In this document: positions 36,953-50,290 of the stretch, piece by piece
How positions within the stretch are numbered: the first letter of the stretch is position 1
Layout: the number at the start of each line of letters is the position of its first letter
Source of the DNA: Taxillus chinensis
Taxonomy: Eukaryota; Streptophyta; Magnoliopsida; Santalales; Loranthaceae
Reading direction: 5' to 3'
Assembly (NCBI GenBank): GCA_023512835.1
Contig: CM042088.1
Span: 42,417,771-42,481,770, forward strand
Length of the DNA: 64,000 nucleotides
Notes under the pieces: model-generated
What the model was told of the DNA's origin: nothing
Databases searched by the model: none
Seen by the model: only the letters and a program-made list of their open reading frames with translations
Translations under genes and position numbers: made by a program

Positions 36953-37265
36953 CATTGTTAACGCCTGTGATTCCGGGCACCTTCTGACTGCCTCAAAGGT
37001 TATATTCTAAAAACAAATTACATCATAGAATCCACACCATGATTCATGTAGGCACAATAGAAGATGAAATGGGATTTTCTAAGGTTTAATTATCAGTCCA
37101 AAACGTTCATTGTTAACGCCTGTGATTCCGGGCACCTTCGGACTGCCTCAAAGATTATATTCTAAAAACAAATTACATCATAGAATCCGCACCATGATTC
37201 ATGTAGGCACAATAGAAGATGAAATGGGATTATCTAAGGTTTAATTATCAGTCCAACACGTTCAT
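36953..37265 (+). repeat. Near-identical 155-bp tandem duplication 3' of BCAT-like gene
   Basis: Units at about 36953-37107 and 37108-37265 both start 'ttgttaacgcctgtgattcc', and run through 'gcaccatgattcatgtagg'-type sequence to 'aattatcagtccaa'. They differ at only a few positions, so the duplication is recent. It starts about 185 bp after the stop codon and may lie within the 3' UTR. Confidence 0.9.
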
Positions 37266-40200
37266 ATTTTTAGCTGAATAGTGGATGAAAGCATGCATTT
37301 AAAATGCTAGAAGAACAGCATTTGCACTTTTTTCGATGGACAAATCTTCCAACTGTGTGGGCTGTATATTATCATTGATATAAGATTTTGTATCTTATGG
37401 TTTTGAATTAATATTTGCAGGTTATAGTTATCAGCGTGCGCAAGTAAACACATCGTGTGAGGATGGAATTGGATTTGAAAGCTGAAACAAAGGTCTGAGA
37501 ATAAAGGGTCGTATTGTGATTTGGAAGCACATGCCTTGTAAATGTAATAATAAGACCTGAGTGCAGCCATAGCCCACATGAATTAAATTTCTTTGTCCAC
37601 TATTAATTTGTGGTGAGTGGATGCTGTATTTATAGTTGCCTCCATTTCTTGTTGACATCAATCTATGAATACCAGCTTCATTGAATTGTCAGTTCTATGG
37701 CCGAACAAGGCTTTTGTAGTTCTAAGCCTAAACCAGGCTTAATTCTGTGATTGAATACTGATTTGGATTTCAAGAAAATATAAATGAATGAATTCGATTT
37801 CAAGTATACATGTCAATGGTGTAACAGAAGATCTGTACTCAATAATCATGGTGGAGGTATGAAAATTCTCTGTTTGACCACCCTTCAGAGCTGTGTATGT
37901 AATAATAATGTGGGCTTCTTGTCTATGTGCGACCGAGGGGAGCTACTGGTGATGACAGTGAGTGTTGCAGGACTGGGGTAGTTAAGCAACAGATGTGGAC
38001 TCTGGTTTAAGAGGGCCAAGGTGGTGATTGACAGTGTATGGAGGTCGATCTGGCAGCGGAGTGGTTGTGGGCTGTTCGATTGGTGGTTGCCTGCGGAAGC
38101 AACCATGTCGGAGGAATGATGTGGAATTGTGGATGGAGGATCACCTATTGTTTATGTGGACAACCATCAATCCGACAGCGCACAACCACTCCGTTAGCAA
38201 CAACCACCTCTTCATCTCCTCTCCATCACCGCACCAAGCTGGGAAACTCAGCTCCACAGCTCCAGCGAAACAACAATCCTCCATGCTAAACTAACTCAGT
38301 CTGTATGACGCCCTGAGCAACGGAACATCTTCTAATGGCGCAACTGATGTAATTTCTGTAATTTGTGGGCAGCGGAAGGCTTTGAGACAAATTTGTATGG
38401 GAGAAACGATGAATCTCTTTCAAAGTTTAAATGTACTGATTCGCCGTTAAGTGTAAGGAGAATGTCACTTGTTATGATCTTAATGATAAATAAAAAATTT
38501 AGCCATTTTTGTGTAAACCGGTCAAGAACTAAAATTTTTTTTCCTAAAAAACGCAGTCTAAATATATTCTAAGCAACAATAAATTTACTTAAATTGACCT
38601 TCTCTCGTAAGATCACACTAAGTACTACACGGATTGATTGAAATTTACATCCCATGATACTCTAGTACCTTTTGAAAGCCTTACTACGCAACCTCGTTAC
38701 CAACAACATACAACATACTGCGATGAGCCTAGTATCTATTAATATTAAGAAAATTATACATGCAGGTGTCTCACACTGTTAAAAATAAATTCAGCTACTT
38801 TCAAAAGCTGAATATGTGCACTCGTGTTTACACCAAACAAGGCCCTTATCGTTGTATATGTTTACATTGGCTTTCTTTCTTTTCAAATTTCTCCTAAGGA
38901 AAGGAATATTCAAAACATCCAAAATGTTAAATCCATCATCTAATTATTTTTAATCTTATATCATTCATTTATGATATTTGAATATTAATATTAGACATAA
39001 ATAAAATATTTAAATCTTATTATTCGAACATTATATTTATATTTTAATCATGTTCTTCGAACACACTAGCTAAAAAAATTTTTTTAATCATATTTATTTG
39101 AAAATAATTATTAAACATAAATATAATATTTAAATAATAATATTTGACATTTGATTTATGTTTCTATAATGCTATAAAATATTTATATTCGAATAACAAT
39201 CTTCAAACATTTATCGGTATTCGAATATAATTATTCAAATATTTTTTTAAATTATTCTTAATAAGTATTTTACTTCTTTCACATCCACAATGGATGTGTT
39301 TATCAAAACGGTGAGTATGAGTATTCATTTCTAGAAAAACAATTTATGTATATGTCTACATTGACTCTTATTTCTCTCCTAATTTCACAGTTGGAATATA
39401 TATGTGTTTAAAAATTGATAATTTAAGTATTGTTAAAATTCTCATCCAGAAAGTTAATGGTAATAATCTTTGCATATAAAAAATACAAGTTTAGTAAGTA
39501 AGATGAGAAGAAGAAAAAAACTTCTAAGGACTTATAAGACCTTTAACACAAAACTTTTAAAGCATTTATAAGGGCATTCACATCAGTTTCATATTGTTCA
39601 TCTCTATTTTGGAAAATACACAGTATAATATTTGAAAATATTCAACAAAACTTCATACACTTTATAATAAAAATATTATTTATTAAATAATTATTTATTC
39701 TTATTTCTCTTCCTTTTATTTACAAACTAGTCTTTTTTATTTAAAATAATTATTTAAATATGCAAACAAATTGAAAAAACTACAAATATGTAAATTTAAA
39801 GGATCAGATGCATCGTAAATTTTACCCAAACTTTAAAATTTTCTCATTTTTTTAAAAAAATTATATTTTAAAGAAGCTAGTATGAAAGCTTTAAGATATA
39901 TATTTTCACAAATATAGGATCAAATCTCGAAAACACACTCCAACACTTTGCATCCTCCTCTATATATTTGAAAAATATTACTCTCCTTTTTTTAATAGTC
40001 ATTATTCATTTTTTACATTATATTATACTATTTTTCTTAACCTTGGCACTTGAGCATAATGTAGACAATATAAATGACATGAAAGCAAAGAAGTTAAAAT
40101 AAAATTAAAAATATTATTTTAATAAAAATTAAAATAAAATATAGAGTAGTGTTAAAGTTAAAGCTACAAAAATGACTCTCCACATGTGAATATAAAATAA

Positions 40201-41498
40201 AGATAATGTTGAAGATACGCTTGTTATGTACTGTACATATATGAAATGTTAATAAGAGCCATCTCTGATGGCTTGGTCAAAGCGATGGCTAAAGTTAAAT
40301 TTTACTAAAAGTATTCTCCAATTATCCAACTGAAATATAAGCAAAAGTAATATTGAAAAGCTAAATTTTCATATAATTATATATTTAAATAATGATATCA
40401 CTTCAACCAATAATGTCAAAATCTTATCTACCCACCCAAACACCCCCCCCCCCCCCAAATAAAATAAAATTGAGATTTATCTTTTATTTATAATTGATAT
40501 TAATAAGTTCCATATATTATATTTGTATGATGGTTTAAACAATAATTTATTTAATTGAATCTCGCGTGATGAAGTCTTTTGAGCATATCCAATATGGCTC
40601 TTTAACTCATCAAATCCCAAAATGGTACTCAAACTCACTATTTATCCTTCTTTCTATATTTGAAAATTGTTATAATAATTAGGTCATTTGACAATATTAC
40701 TTTTCATTTTATTTTCAAGTATGGAGAGCTTTTTTTTTTACATTTGAAGAGTCATTTTGCAATTTCAACTATAACACTATTTATTTTATCTCTATTTTTA
40801 TCAAAAATAATATTTATTTTATTTTAACTTTTTTCTCTCCTTTTATCAATACATGTGATGAGGGAATGGAAATGAGTAGAGTAAAAAAAATAATATTATA
40901 TGATACAAATAATGAATAGTTATTCTTTAAAAATAAAGAGTCATTATAGTATTTTTCAAACGTAAAGAGTGAGTTGAAGAGTGTGATGGAATACTTTTTA
41001 GGATTTGGCTCTATATTCATGACAATAAAAAAACCATATTAGAGATGTTCTCCTAAAAATTCATGCTGGAAGAGTCAATATTTCTAAAGAGTAACTATTT
41101 ATTCTCTACATCATATACTATTTTTCTCTTCACCAATATATTCTTTTCTTACATGTGATAATAAAAGAAAATAAAAAAAATAAAGCAAAAGAAAAGAAAT
41201 ATTATTCCAAATACTTACCGTCTTCAAAAATAACTTCATTAGAATTCAAATTTATGATTTTTCACAAGCGTGACACAAATAGATTGGTCACAAATAATAA
41301 TGCATCACCATATATATCAAAACTAGCCTCTTGGATAATATCATACAAAGTAGGATAACATAATTGTGGTATTTGAACTTCTATGGTGGAAAGGCTATAA
41401 TTATGTTTTTCTAATACTTGCCTACTTTGTCTTACTTTACTCATTCAATTAGACAATAAATTATAATATGTCAAAATATAATGGAAACAATTGCCTTA
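37266..41498. other. Intergenic DNA, no gene supported
   Basis: 37270-38580 is of average composition with short chance ORFs on both strands around 38030-38290; none has a recognisable domain or splice pattern. From 38600 the DNA is strongly AT-rich, with a C13-C14 run near 40442. Confidence 0.5.
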
Positions 41499-41690
41499 GA
41501 ATATTCACAATAGGTTTAGCATAATTAAATTTTTTTCTATAATTTAGAAAAAAATATAAAAAATTATTAAAAAATTATCTACATCAAGTTCCTTAAAATA
41601 GGGTATAGGACTAGAAAATAAATAGTAAATCATCATATTTGAGCATTCAACATTCATCTCTAAATATTTTCCATATAATTTTTTACTTGT
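41499..41690. mobile_element. Partial MITE related to the element at 7750-8124
   Basis: The sequence aligns, in reverse orientation, with the right half of the 7750-8124 element: end GAATATTCACA, then 'ctataatttagaaaaaaatat', 'ataggactagaaaataaata' and 'cattcatctctaaatatttt'. The other end is missing or too diverged. Confidence 0.65.
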
Positions 41691-42173
41691 TGTTTGGTAT
41701 GATAATATTATTTTTGAAAACATAATTATTTTTAAAAATAATAGATCCGATAAATTTAAAATTATTTATAAGTAATGAAAATTCATCTGAACTCACAGTT
41801 TTTAAAAATAATTATATTTAAAAAAAATACAAGTTAACCAAATAAGTTAAGTTTCTTATTTTAATGGGATGTAAGAATTTGGTCAGCACACAACTCAAAC
41901 ATATATTCTGTGTTTTAAATCAAAAAAATTCAAATCTCACCAGAAAATTCAAAATAAGGATTCAAATTAATGTGTTATTTTAAAAAATATTTGTAAATTA
42001 TTTTTTATTTTAAAATTTAAATTTATTTAGTTTAAGAATTTTTTTTCTTACTTTTCCCTTTTCTTTGCTTTATTATAGGACCATCCTATTCTTTCTTTCT
42101 TTTCTTTTTTTATAGTTTTTATGGGTTTGATTTCAAACCAAGAGTGCGACAAGTTTCCCAAGAGTTATCAGCA

Positions 42174-42536
42174 AGAGCACTCACACTGGACTAGATATAA
42201 TTTAGCTATAATTTAACCAAACAATCACCTTTTATACATTATAGTTATTCTAATTTTACCCTATGAAATAACAGGCTCAATAAAATTTTAATATTTTAAT
42301 TAAAATATTAATTTAAATAATATTTAAATTCTTTCCTCTCCTCTCTCTCCCCTTGCCCTGGCTCGCACAACGCCTGCCCGCTGCCACGCCCTCTCTCTCT
42401 CTCTCTCCCTCCCTCCCTCCCTCTTCGCTCGCTGCGCCCGGTCTCCCCCCTTCCTCTCCCCCCGTCACCGAGATCTCGCCCTTTTTCCTCTCCACCCGCC
42501 GCGCATCTCACCCCCTCTCCGCTTGTCGTACCCGGT

Positions 42537-42574
<38 letters not shown>

Positions 42575-42787
42575 CCCCCCCCCCCCCCAAACATGCCCCC
42601 TCCCTACTGTAGCTTATTATTTTATTATAAAATAATTTTTAGCTAAAGAAATTGATTGACTAAATTTGGCTAGTCATTTAACTAAATGTTAAATTTCATG
42701 TAGCAATAGAAAGCCTAAGTGTTTTTTTTATCTTTTAATTATATTTTGGCTAAATTTAACTTTTAACTAGCATAATGTGAGTGCTCT
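42174..42787. mobile_element. TIR element with C-rich core
   Basis: Perfect 12-bp inverted ends AGAGCACTCACA bound a 614-bp element. The outer parts are AT-rich with 'ttagct' and 'ctagtta' phrases. The centre (about 42335-42605) is a GC-rich pyrimidine block with (CT)n at 42538-42571 and a C17 run. The open frames in the core are low-complexity products, not genes. A similarly built element lies at 60845-61296. Confidence 0.65.
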
Positions 42788-45700
42788 AAGGTAGCTAAAG
42801 AGTTCGTCGTACCACTAGATTCTTAAGAGAGGTTAAATTAATATATTCACCTATTTTTTTAAAATACGTGTGAAATTATCAAAATATCTGTAATTTTTTT
42901 TATTTTTAATGTTATTCGAATCATAAAATTAAAACATAGATTATTTTTTAAAATAATATTTAAATATTATATTTATATTCAAATAATATTCTTTGAATAT
43001 TATATATTTTTTGTAATTTTTAAATATTAAATTTATGTTTGAATAATAATATTAAAAACTTATATTTATATTCAAATAGTTTTTAAAAATATTTGTGTTA
43101 GACTAATATTATTTAAATATTTAATTTATGTATGTATACTAATATATAAATAGTTTTTATTTTTTTTATAAAAAATAACTTTATCATTTCACGCTGGTGT
43201 GTGTCTTAATAAATTAGGTGAAATCATTTATCCCTTTAATGTCCACTTTTTCTTTTTCTTCTTCTTTTAAAAGTTTGTTTGTACGTGTAAATTGAAAGAG
43301 ATTGTCTTTATTTATATATAATATACATAAAGTTATATTTGATATGCTCTCATGAAGATTTGTTTGTGTAAAACAGCGGGTGGTGCGAATCAAAGAGGTT
43401 AATAATTTTGCTTATTTATTCTATTTGATCAGACCGACTCACCATCTGCAATTCCATTTCTATATTACAAATTTACAATGTTCTCCCAATTGATTAAATA
43501 TACGTTTACTCGAAGCCTGATATTGTAAATCTTTGTACTGTTCTCTCTTTTTTTTCTTTTTCTTTCTAAGTTTTTGCATGCCTCCCATACTTTAATAATA
43601 AGAAGTCATCAATTATATTTGAGGGTGGTGGGGGAAAGAGGAGAATCCCAGGAATCCCTTCTTTTCTGCCAGGGTACAAGCACGTAAAAACAAGGGTAGA
43701 TAGAATCTAGGTTTCGAATCTTCCAAAACAAAATCTAAGAATATTTTAAGTTTTAGTTCACATTGGTGTGGCTTAATTAAGGCCTTCTTGCCATGTGCTG
43801 ATGATGTGCATATATATATATATATATATGAAAACTCATTTACGAGGTTGATCTATTATGTAATATATATGTACCAACCAAACGTTGCCCTCCCCTTTCC
43901 CATTGCAGTTATTGACCAACGTGTAAAGTTATAAAGTGAGCAGTAACATCATCACTTTTTAGCCAATTTGCAATGGACTGTGATCAGTCAGTCAGTCAGT
44001 GTTGGATTTAAAAGGTTATATGGGCAAATGATGAATTCAATCTACGTAATCTTCATAACATGTGTTATATTCATGTAAGTGTTATTTTTGAAGATAGACA
44101 CAACACCACCCCTGCAGCGAAGATGTTAACAATTCCATCCACAAAACACAACCATTAACTGTGGAAGAACGTTTGGCACATAGATTGACAACCTTTTCCC
44201 TGGCCTCCTCCTGATGTGCCCCTGTTAAATGTGCAAGTTAATTAAAGCAGGCTATAGACATTAGTAGCCCAAATGAGGTCCAATACATGCAATGATAACT
44301 AGGCCTATACGTACATGCAATGTTAATTAAGTTAATGATATTCAATCTACATGCTTATTAGGCCTATACGCACATGCATTAAGGGTGAAATTAGCCTCAA
44401 TATATTGAGGCCAATTGAGAGAATGCGGTAACGTGTTTATTAAGCTTTTTTCTTTCTCCTAGGAATATCATGGTTTTCTCTTGCTTGAACAAAAGAGTTT
44501 TTTAAGGGTTTCTAGAGTTTATGGCACATACCCCTAAATCTTCGGTTGATGCAGTATTCAATTTCCTTCCTTCAAGACTTGACAAAGCAATGAAGCATAA
44601 TATTATCAAGTTCTTGTCTAGGCTATAAATATTATTTCAGATGTTCCTAATTAAATTTTCGTGAGGGTAGGAACTGGGAAATTGTGTTGAACCAAAAAAA
44701 AAAAAAAATCACAATTCTTGAATCATTCTGGCAGTAATTGAGTGCTAAATTCAGTGTCCTTAGATAAATTTTAGGGTCCTTTTAACCGCTTTAGGTTCTG
44801 ATTCATTTGAGAATTCACTATGCCTATTGATTCTACATTACCTGGTGAAAGTCATACACATTTATAACCTCTTTGAAAAAAAAATACACTGTCGTCTGTT
44901 CAATCATAGTCAAAACCCCGCCAGAGGGGGAAGAAAAAAAACTAGCTTTTGCATTGGGAAGCTACACCATGTGGCCATCATCCTCACCTTTTAAATGATT
45001 TTGATTTGAAATCATGCCCATAGGCCAATAGTACCAACCCTACTGCTTTCTTGTTTTATTTTCCAAAAAAACTTTTTTGTTGATGAAAAGGTGAGCATAG
45101 CCAAGCTTATGATGGGTCCTGGGTCCATGTACGATCCAGTTTCATTTTGAACATAAAAGAATGCAAAGATGCATTCAAAAAGCTTATTTAGGATTCATGG
45201 TCGTCTTCTAAAACTAAATGTTGGAGCTACCTTATTTCCTTTCTTGCATTTTTTTCTCCTTTCACAGGCAGGGTTGCACAGCTCTCTTTAAAGTGAGCTT
45301 ACTTCAAAGCGGTTTTTTTATTTTTTATTTTCTATTTTATTTAACTTTTCAGTGTAGCCTTTGAGTCCATAATTGCTTAAGACCTTGTAAGGTCATAGTT
45401 ATCCTGGTGACATGGTATCTCCCTACTCCATCTAGTATTGCACATTAAGGAGAAAGACAATCATTAAATCATTTTCTCAGGTGTAAAAGCTGAGAAGTGA
45501 AATCAATAGGAGACATCCAACAAACCAAACAAGGCTGACCCTTTGGTTGGTTGGAGGGAATTCAAAGAGATTACGTGTACGCCCTCACTTGAAAAAGCCT
45601 AGATTATGAAAAATTAAGGCTACTTCATTCATTATCGACTAATCTTTTATTCTAGTCCTTTTTTCATTAAAATTTTCATTTTTTTTGCCATTTCAATTTA

Positions 45701-46149
45701 GAAACCAAATGAGCTCTACAAGAAGAGTTTCCTCGAACCCTTCTCTCAGCTATCAGTTGCATTTCAAAAAATAGAAACAGAAAATAATTAAAACAAACAT
45801 GATCTAAACATACTTACATGTGTGCTTCCAAAGCAGGAATATATATATATATATATAATAAATATTTTAAAAAAAATCATGAAAGAAAAGTGCTCAACAC
45901 CAAAACAATTTTAAAAAAAGATAAATAAAAGGGAGAAATCCAAATTTCCCCAGGTAGAAAAGTACAATTAATAGAATGGAAGATACTACAGTGCGCACGG
46001 CTAATATAAGCATTAATTCAAGTACAAAAGATGCCTAAAATTAACGACTAAAATAACCACAGACCGGACTCTCGACATAGAGATCTAAAATTAAAATTGA
46101 AAAAAAAAAAAAAAAGTGCCAAATGCAGCGCAAAAATGTAGGCTCATGT
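42788..46149. other. Intergenic DNA downstream of the bHLH gene
   Basis: No gene is supported. TA microsatellites lie at about 43809-43829 and 45840-45856, and a CAGT repeat near 43987-44000. The last hundreds of bases probably contain the bHLH 3' UTR. Confidence 0.5.
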
Positions 46150-47451
46150 TCACTTCAAGACCATGGCCTCTTCCTGGATCCTGCCAAGCAATTGATACAC
46201 AGCTGCGGCAATGTCATCCGCCGAACTCATCCGACAGTCATCATCTACCTGCATTAATTCATTATTGAAACCCAAAATTGTGCAAAACTACTGTTGATGG
46301 GGTCTTTAACAAGTTGCTTTCATAATTTTGAATCTGTATGTTGAAAACCCACCTTGACACTGATAGTGTAGAGCACAAATTGATCCATAGTGGTGACATT
46401 GAGGTGGAGAACTGTGAGGCGGAGGGTCTGCAGCTCAGACACCAACATTAGGAGCTGCTTAGGCTGCTTTCTTGTCCTCACTTTGATGCTCGCATGGCTC
46501 TCCACTATTGTGACTTCCACATCCGCAACGGATTCAGCCATCCCACCATCTGCTGTCGCCATGGTGTACTGTGGAAAGGTGAAAAATTCCTCCAACGGCA
46601 GCACAGCGGTGGCGGCACTGCTGCCAGATTCCGATTCCCACTCCTTTGAATTGCCCTCCTTGTGGATACCAAGAAACTGAAGGCGATGCTCCAGCTCCTT
46701 GACAAAATTAATAGCTCCTCCTATAACTGAGGCTTGGTCACCCTGTTAATTTCATTCAAAAAAAAAAAAGTAAAACTTAATTAGTAACAAATTCGATCAA
46801 TGGCTATCACTATATCGCCCTATTTTTTTGGGTATTCAATGGGTAAATGGTGAAATGCAATCTTTCAATTGCAGGGAAATGTCATACCCAAACCACTCCA
46901 ACAAAATTGGTCTCTATTACCCTTTTTTTCTTAACCGGTAAATTATGATATTCAAACTTTTAACTCCGTTTCTTTCATAAATCCTAGTCATTTTCAGTTG
47001 GTAAGTGGTGAAATTCAATCTTTAGGATCCTGGGAATGTTAAATCATAACCACTAAAACCAGTAAATTATGAAATTCAATCTTCTAGGCACCCGTTTGTT
47101 TCAGGAAATGAGTCCGTGAGTCCAGTAGAAAAATATTTAAGAGAACTGTTTCCAAAAATGGCTTGTGGATCTCAAAAGCTCAAGTCCTTTTACCAACTAA
47201 AGAAACCAGAAACAAGACGACTAATTTAAACAGATTTTGTTAATCAATTTTTCATAAGAAAAAGGCAAAGATTTTCCGGTCCCCCAAACAAAAGCCCAGA
47301 ATAGCAGAAATTTGTTTCTCCCAGAAGCCTTAGTCCCAAAAGTAGTTTAAACCCTAATCACCTGTACCAAAATTAGCCTCAACTTCCCCCCCCCCCCCCC
47401 TTTTTTTTTTTGCATCCGAGCTTAGGTCTGAACCATAATCCAAACAAAATC

Positions 47452-47494
<43 letters not shown>

Positions 47495-47964
47495 CTTTGG
47501 ACGTAGGAATTGGGCATTATCAACCGAAGAGCGGAGAGATATTGGTTCATCTGCTTCCTCCGATTTCGCTCCACCTCAATGTGCGTCATTCTCTGGCTCT
47601 CCATGTCCTGCTTGTTCTTCCTGCACTTCATCCTCCGCTTCTTACTCCGTAACGCCGCCGCCGCCGATTCACCCGCCTTCTCCGCGAACACCCCGCCGGC
47701 GGGGCCGAAACAGTTAGTTCTCTCCGGCGAATAGGAATCGACGCGGTTCAAATTCAAATCGGTAACATACGGACCCGAATTCGAGGAATCTCCATTCCAG
47801 TTCCCGTAGGGGTTGGAATTCCCAGTTTGGGTGCCGAGAATCTGAACGAATTCGCCATCTCCGCCGCAACCCCAACTGGCTCCGACCAGGGCGCCGGACA
47901 AGTCCTTGCTGCTGGCGTCGTATCCAAACAAGCCCTGCTGGAAAACCACGGTCCCTAGCGCCAT
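46150..47964 (-). CDS. bHLH transcription factor, bHLH94/96 type
   Basis: Three exons on the minus strand (47964-47494, 46742-46353, 46248-46150) join in phase to 319 aa, close to the roughly 320 aa of Arabidopsis bHLH96. The N-terminus [10 protein letters not shown] fits the MALEAVV start of that group (subfamily Ia, related to bHLH57/67/70/71). A basic stretch [12 protein letters not shown] (107-118) may be a nuclear signal. The basic helix-loop-helix spans about 121-181, with H128, E132 and R136 matching the H5-E9-R13 rule for G-box (CANNTG) binding. [16 protein letters not shown] forms helix 2. The C-terminal third (about 230-319) looks like the ACT-type dimerisation fold found in this group. 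The intron 1 donor lies against a GA/TC microsatellite. The exact target genes cannot be inferred. Confidence 0.94.
47384..47412. repeat. C-run/T-run homopolymers in bHLH intron 1
   Basis: A run of C followed directly by a run of T (read as A then G on the coding strand) lies within intron 1. It is a likely place for length errors. Confidence 0.8.
47455..47492. repeat. (GA)n microsatellite abutting a splice donor
   Basis: The repeat reads TCTCTC... on the coding (minus) strand and directly follows the GT of the bHLH intron 1 donor (AGG|GTCTCTC). The donor therefore lies at the edge of a length-variable repeat. Confidence 0.85.
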
Positions 47965-48043
47965 TTTCTCGCACTTCCTATGTATCCAAACACATCAAGA
48001 GAGGATAGAGATGGTTGATTGGTGAAGCAAAGCAGCTCAGCTC

Positions 48044-48044
48044 T

Positions 48045-48075
<31 letters not shown>

Positions 48076-48094
48076 TGTGTGTGTGTGTGTGTGT
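48044..48094. repeat. (TG)n microsatellite in the bHLH 5' region
   Basis: Two TG runs separated by 'gagaga' lie 80-130 bp upstream of the bHLH start codon, in the 5' leader or core promoter. Confidence 0.85.
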
Positions 48095-49426
48095 TCGTGG
48101 GTGGTGTGTGGGGATTTGAAGCCGCTTAGAAGGCCGTTTCGTTGATACGGTATCTGAGGTGGTGGTGAAATTAAAATTTGAAAAACAATTAAATTTAAAT
48201 TATTACGAGTGAAATATAATAAATATATCATATATTATAAATTTTTATATGGTATCGGTATCGTACGCACTCGCGAGACATTACAGTAGATGAAATTGTC
48301 CTCGCGTGGGTCCCACTGGCGTCCGCAATGAATGATGAAATGAATATTCATGCACCCTATGCCTTGAAAGGCGTTGGGGTCCTCCGAGGCCACTGCATGG
48401 GAAAACTATTCCTATGCCATCCATGAATTGATCTCTATACTATGATGTCACTTTGGGCACCTCCCTAAATCCATACGATTCCAATATGCTGGAATACTTG
48501 TTTTATTTGACCTTCATTTTTTTTAATGCTATTTGAATTTTTTAAATGCTTTTTATTTTGATCTATTACTTTTAAAAAACACTTTTTAATTAGTTGATTT
48601 GTTGGCGGGGTCAAAATATTAGTTGAATCTTTAAAAAAAAAACTAAATTTTGGCGAAGCTAATTTTTCTTTTTGGTGAAACTAGAAATACAAAATTAAAA
48701 ACAGCAAACTCATTTTTCTTTTCTCAAAAAAAAAAATAAAAACTACCTGCCAACAAATAGAAAGAAAACTTGAGTGTACAATGTGAACTGTTATTGAAAA
48801 TGCATACCTTCAGTCTGACTCTATGGAAATTATATATTTTTTGTGTATCTATATTTTTTATTTTCTGTCCTTTTTCTTTTATAGATTTTCTCTTAAAAGG
48901 CTATGTATTCTTGGCCTCTCTAAAATATATTATTTAATGAGAAGGATGCAACTCTATTTATTATCGGAAAATTGTCCTGCATTAAAAAAAGCAAAAAAAT
49001 CAAAAAGATGTTCATGTGATAAAATAGGTCTAAAATTATTATAATATATTTATAAGTTGTGCGAGTTGATATAATGAGTTAAAAACAAATAATATTGTAA
49101 CATATAAGATGTTTGCGTCTTAACCCAAAAACATGATCATGTCTGGTACTGTTTAAGCAAATTGATACTCTAATAATATTTAATAGTTAAAGATTTGTCA
49201 CGTTTTCCTTCAAGGGTATTGCCCATGGTTAAAGTTTCTAGTAGTAGTTACCAAACTCCACATACTTGACATTTCAATTACTTAATTTAAGTAGGCAACC
49301 TATGCAATTATATATGTAAAAACATGTGCCATTTTCTTACCCATTGGGTCTTTTTCTCCTCTAGGCATGGCAATGGTAAACAACTTAGTACAATCTTCTT
49401 TACTTTATCAATAACTTTTTAGATTC
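48095..49426. other. bHLH upstream region and intergenic DNA
   Basis: No gene is supported. The first kilobase should contain the bHLH promoter. The plus-strand ORF at 48823-49044 is low-complexity and has no recognisable domain. Confidence 0.45.
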
Positions 49427-49940
49427 TTATTGAAACCAAGGAAAACCAATTTCATTAAATAACTAACTTTACCATCTATTAGTTGCAATTGGTTTCTGGT
49501 AAATCCTGAATATTTAAAAAAAGTTATGAATTTTTTAAGTGAATTAACAAAATCTAGGCAATTTTGATCAATTGGCATAATCTTTATTATTTTATTAATA
49601 TTTTTTAAAAAAAATCTCAATAAGCTCAAACAAGGCCAGTTGCATCAAGTAGCTAAATTTTCCATCTATCATTTGCAATTAATTTTTGGTTAACCTAAGA
49701 TACATGAAAATGTTATAAAATTTTGAACTCAGTCAACAAAATTTGCGCAAATGTAGATCAACTAACATAGTTTGTATTCTTTTATTTATGATTTCTCAAT
49801 AAAACCAAACAAGAGTAGTTGCATTAAGTAACTAATTAACATTCTTATTTTTCATCTACAACATGTTTTTGGTCAATCTAATATGTAAATAGGGAGTTAT
49901 GAATTTTGTAAATACTCAAGCAAATTTTAAGTTTTCTAGT
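49427..49940 (+). repeat. Three-unit diverged satellite-like array (~185 bp unit)
   Basis: Units start near 49427, 49618 and 49797. Each reads roughly 'aaaccaa(a)caag...agttgcattaagtaactaa', 'ttttccatctat', 'ttgcaatt', 'tttttggttaa(t/c)ct', 'agttatgaatttt' and 'caacaaaat'. Divergence is high, so the array is old. No coding frame runs through it. Confidence 0.7.
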
Positions 49941-50194
49941 AAGTCTTAATTAGGTTTTTTTGCTTCATTCTTCCTTTTTGATTATCCAAAGTTGGTCGAC
50001 TAGTTCTAATTTTTTCATATAATAACTTAATTACAAACAAAATGAGACTTTGAGGTCATTTAGAGCTTTGTAATCAACATTATGAATTTTTGAAATTAAT
50101 ACTTAGAATTAATTTGGAAATGCCTTCTTGATGCAAAATATCTAGTATCTCATGATGTGGTCAGACCATACGATAACATCAGCCTAAAATAGAC

Positions 50195-50290
50195 TAATTG
50201 ATGATGCACCAGGCCATCGATGATGCCAGCACAAACCCAGGCCATCTGATGATGCCAACAACACAAACCCAGGCCAACTAATGATGTAAT
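50195..50290 (+). repeat. Short tandem 'gatgatgcc...acccaggcca' repeats
   Basis: The phrase TGATGATGC(C) followed by A/C-rich sequence and CCAGGCCA occurs three times with slightly different spacing. The next 200 bases (to about 50520) are richer in G+C, with 'gacccaaaccaaaccc' and 'cctgctcgggctgggtccc', and resemble retroelement interior, but I cannot name a family. Confidence 0.5.

Noticed and set aside
38028..38294. Overlapping 83- and 88-codon ORFs downstream of the BCAT-like gene
   Set aside because: Two plus-strand frames are open at once with no domain, no splice context and unbiased composition, so they are likely chance.
42308..42646. Ser/Pro/Leu-rich and Glu/Arg/Gly-rich ORFs on both strands
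   Set aside because: They are translations of CT and C microsatellites in the core of a TIR element.
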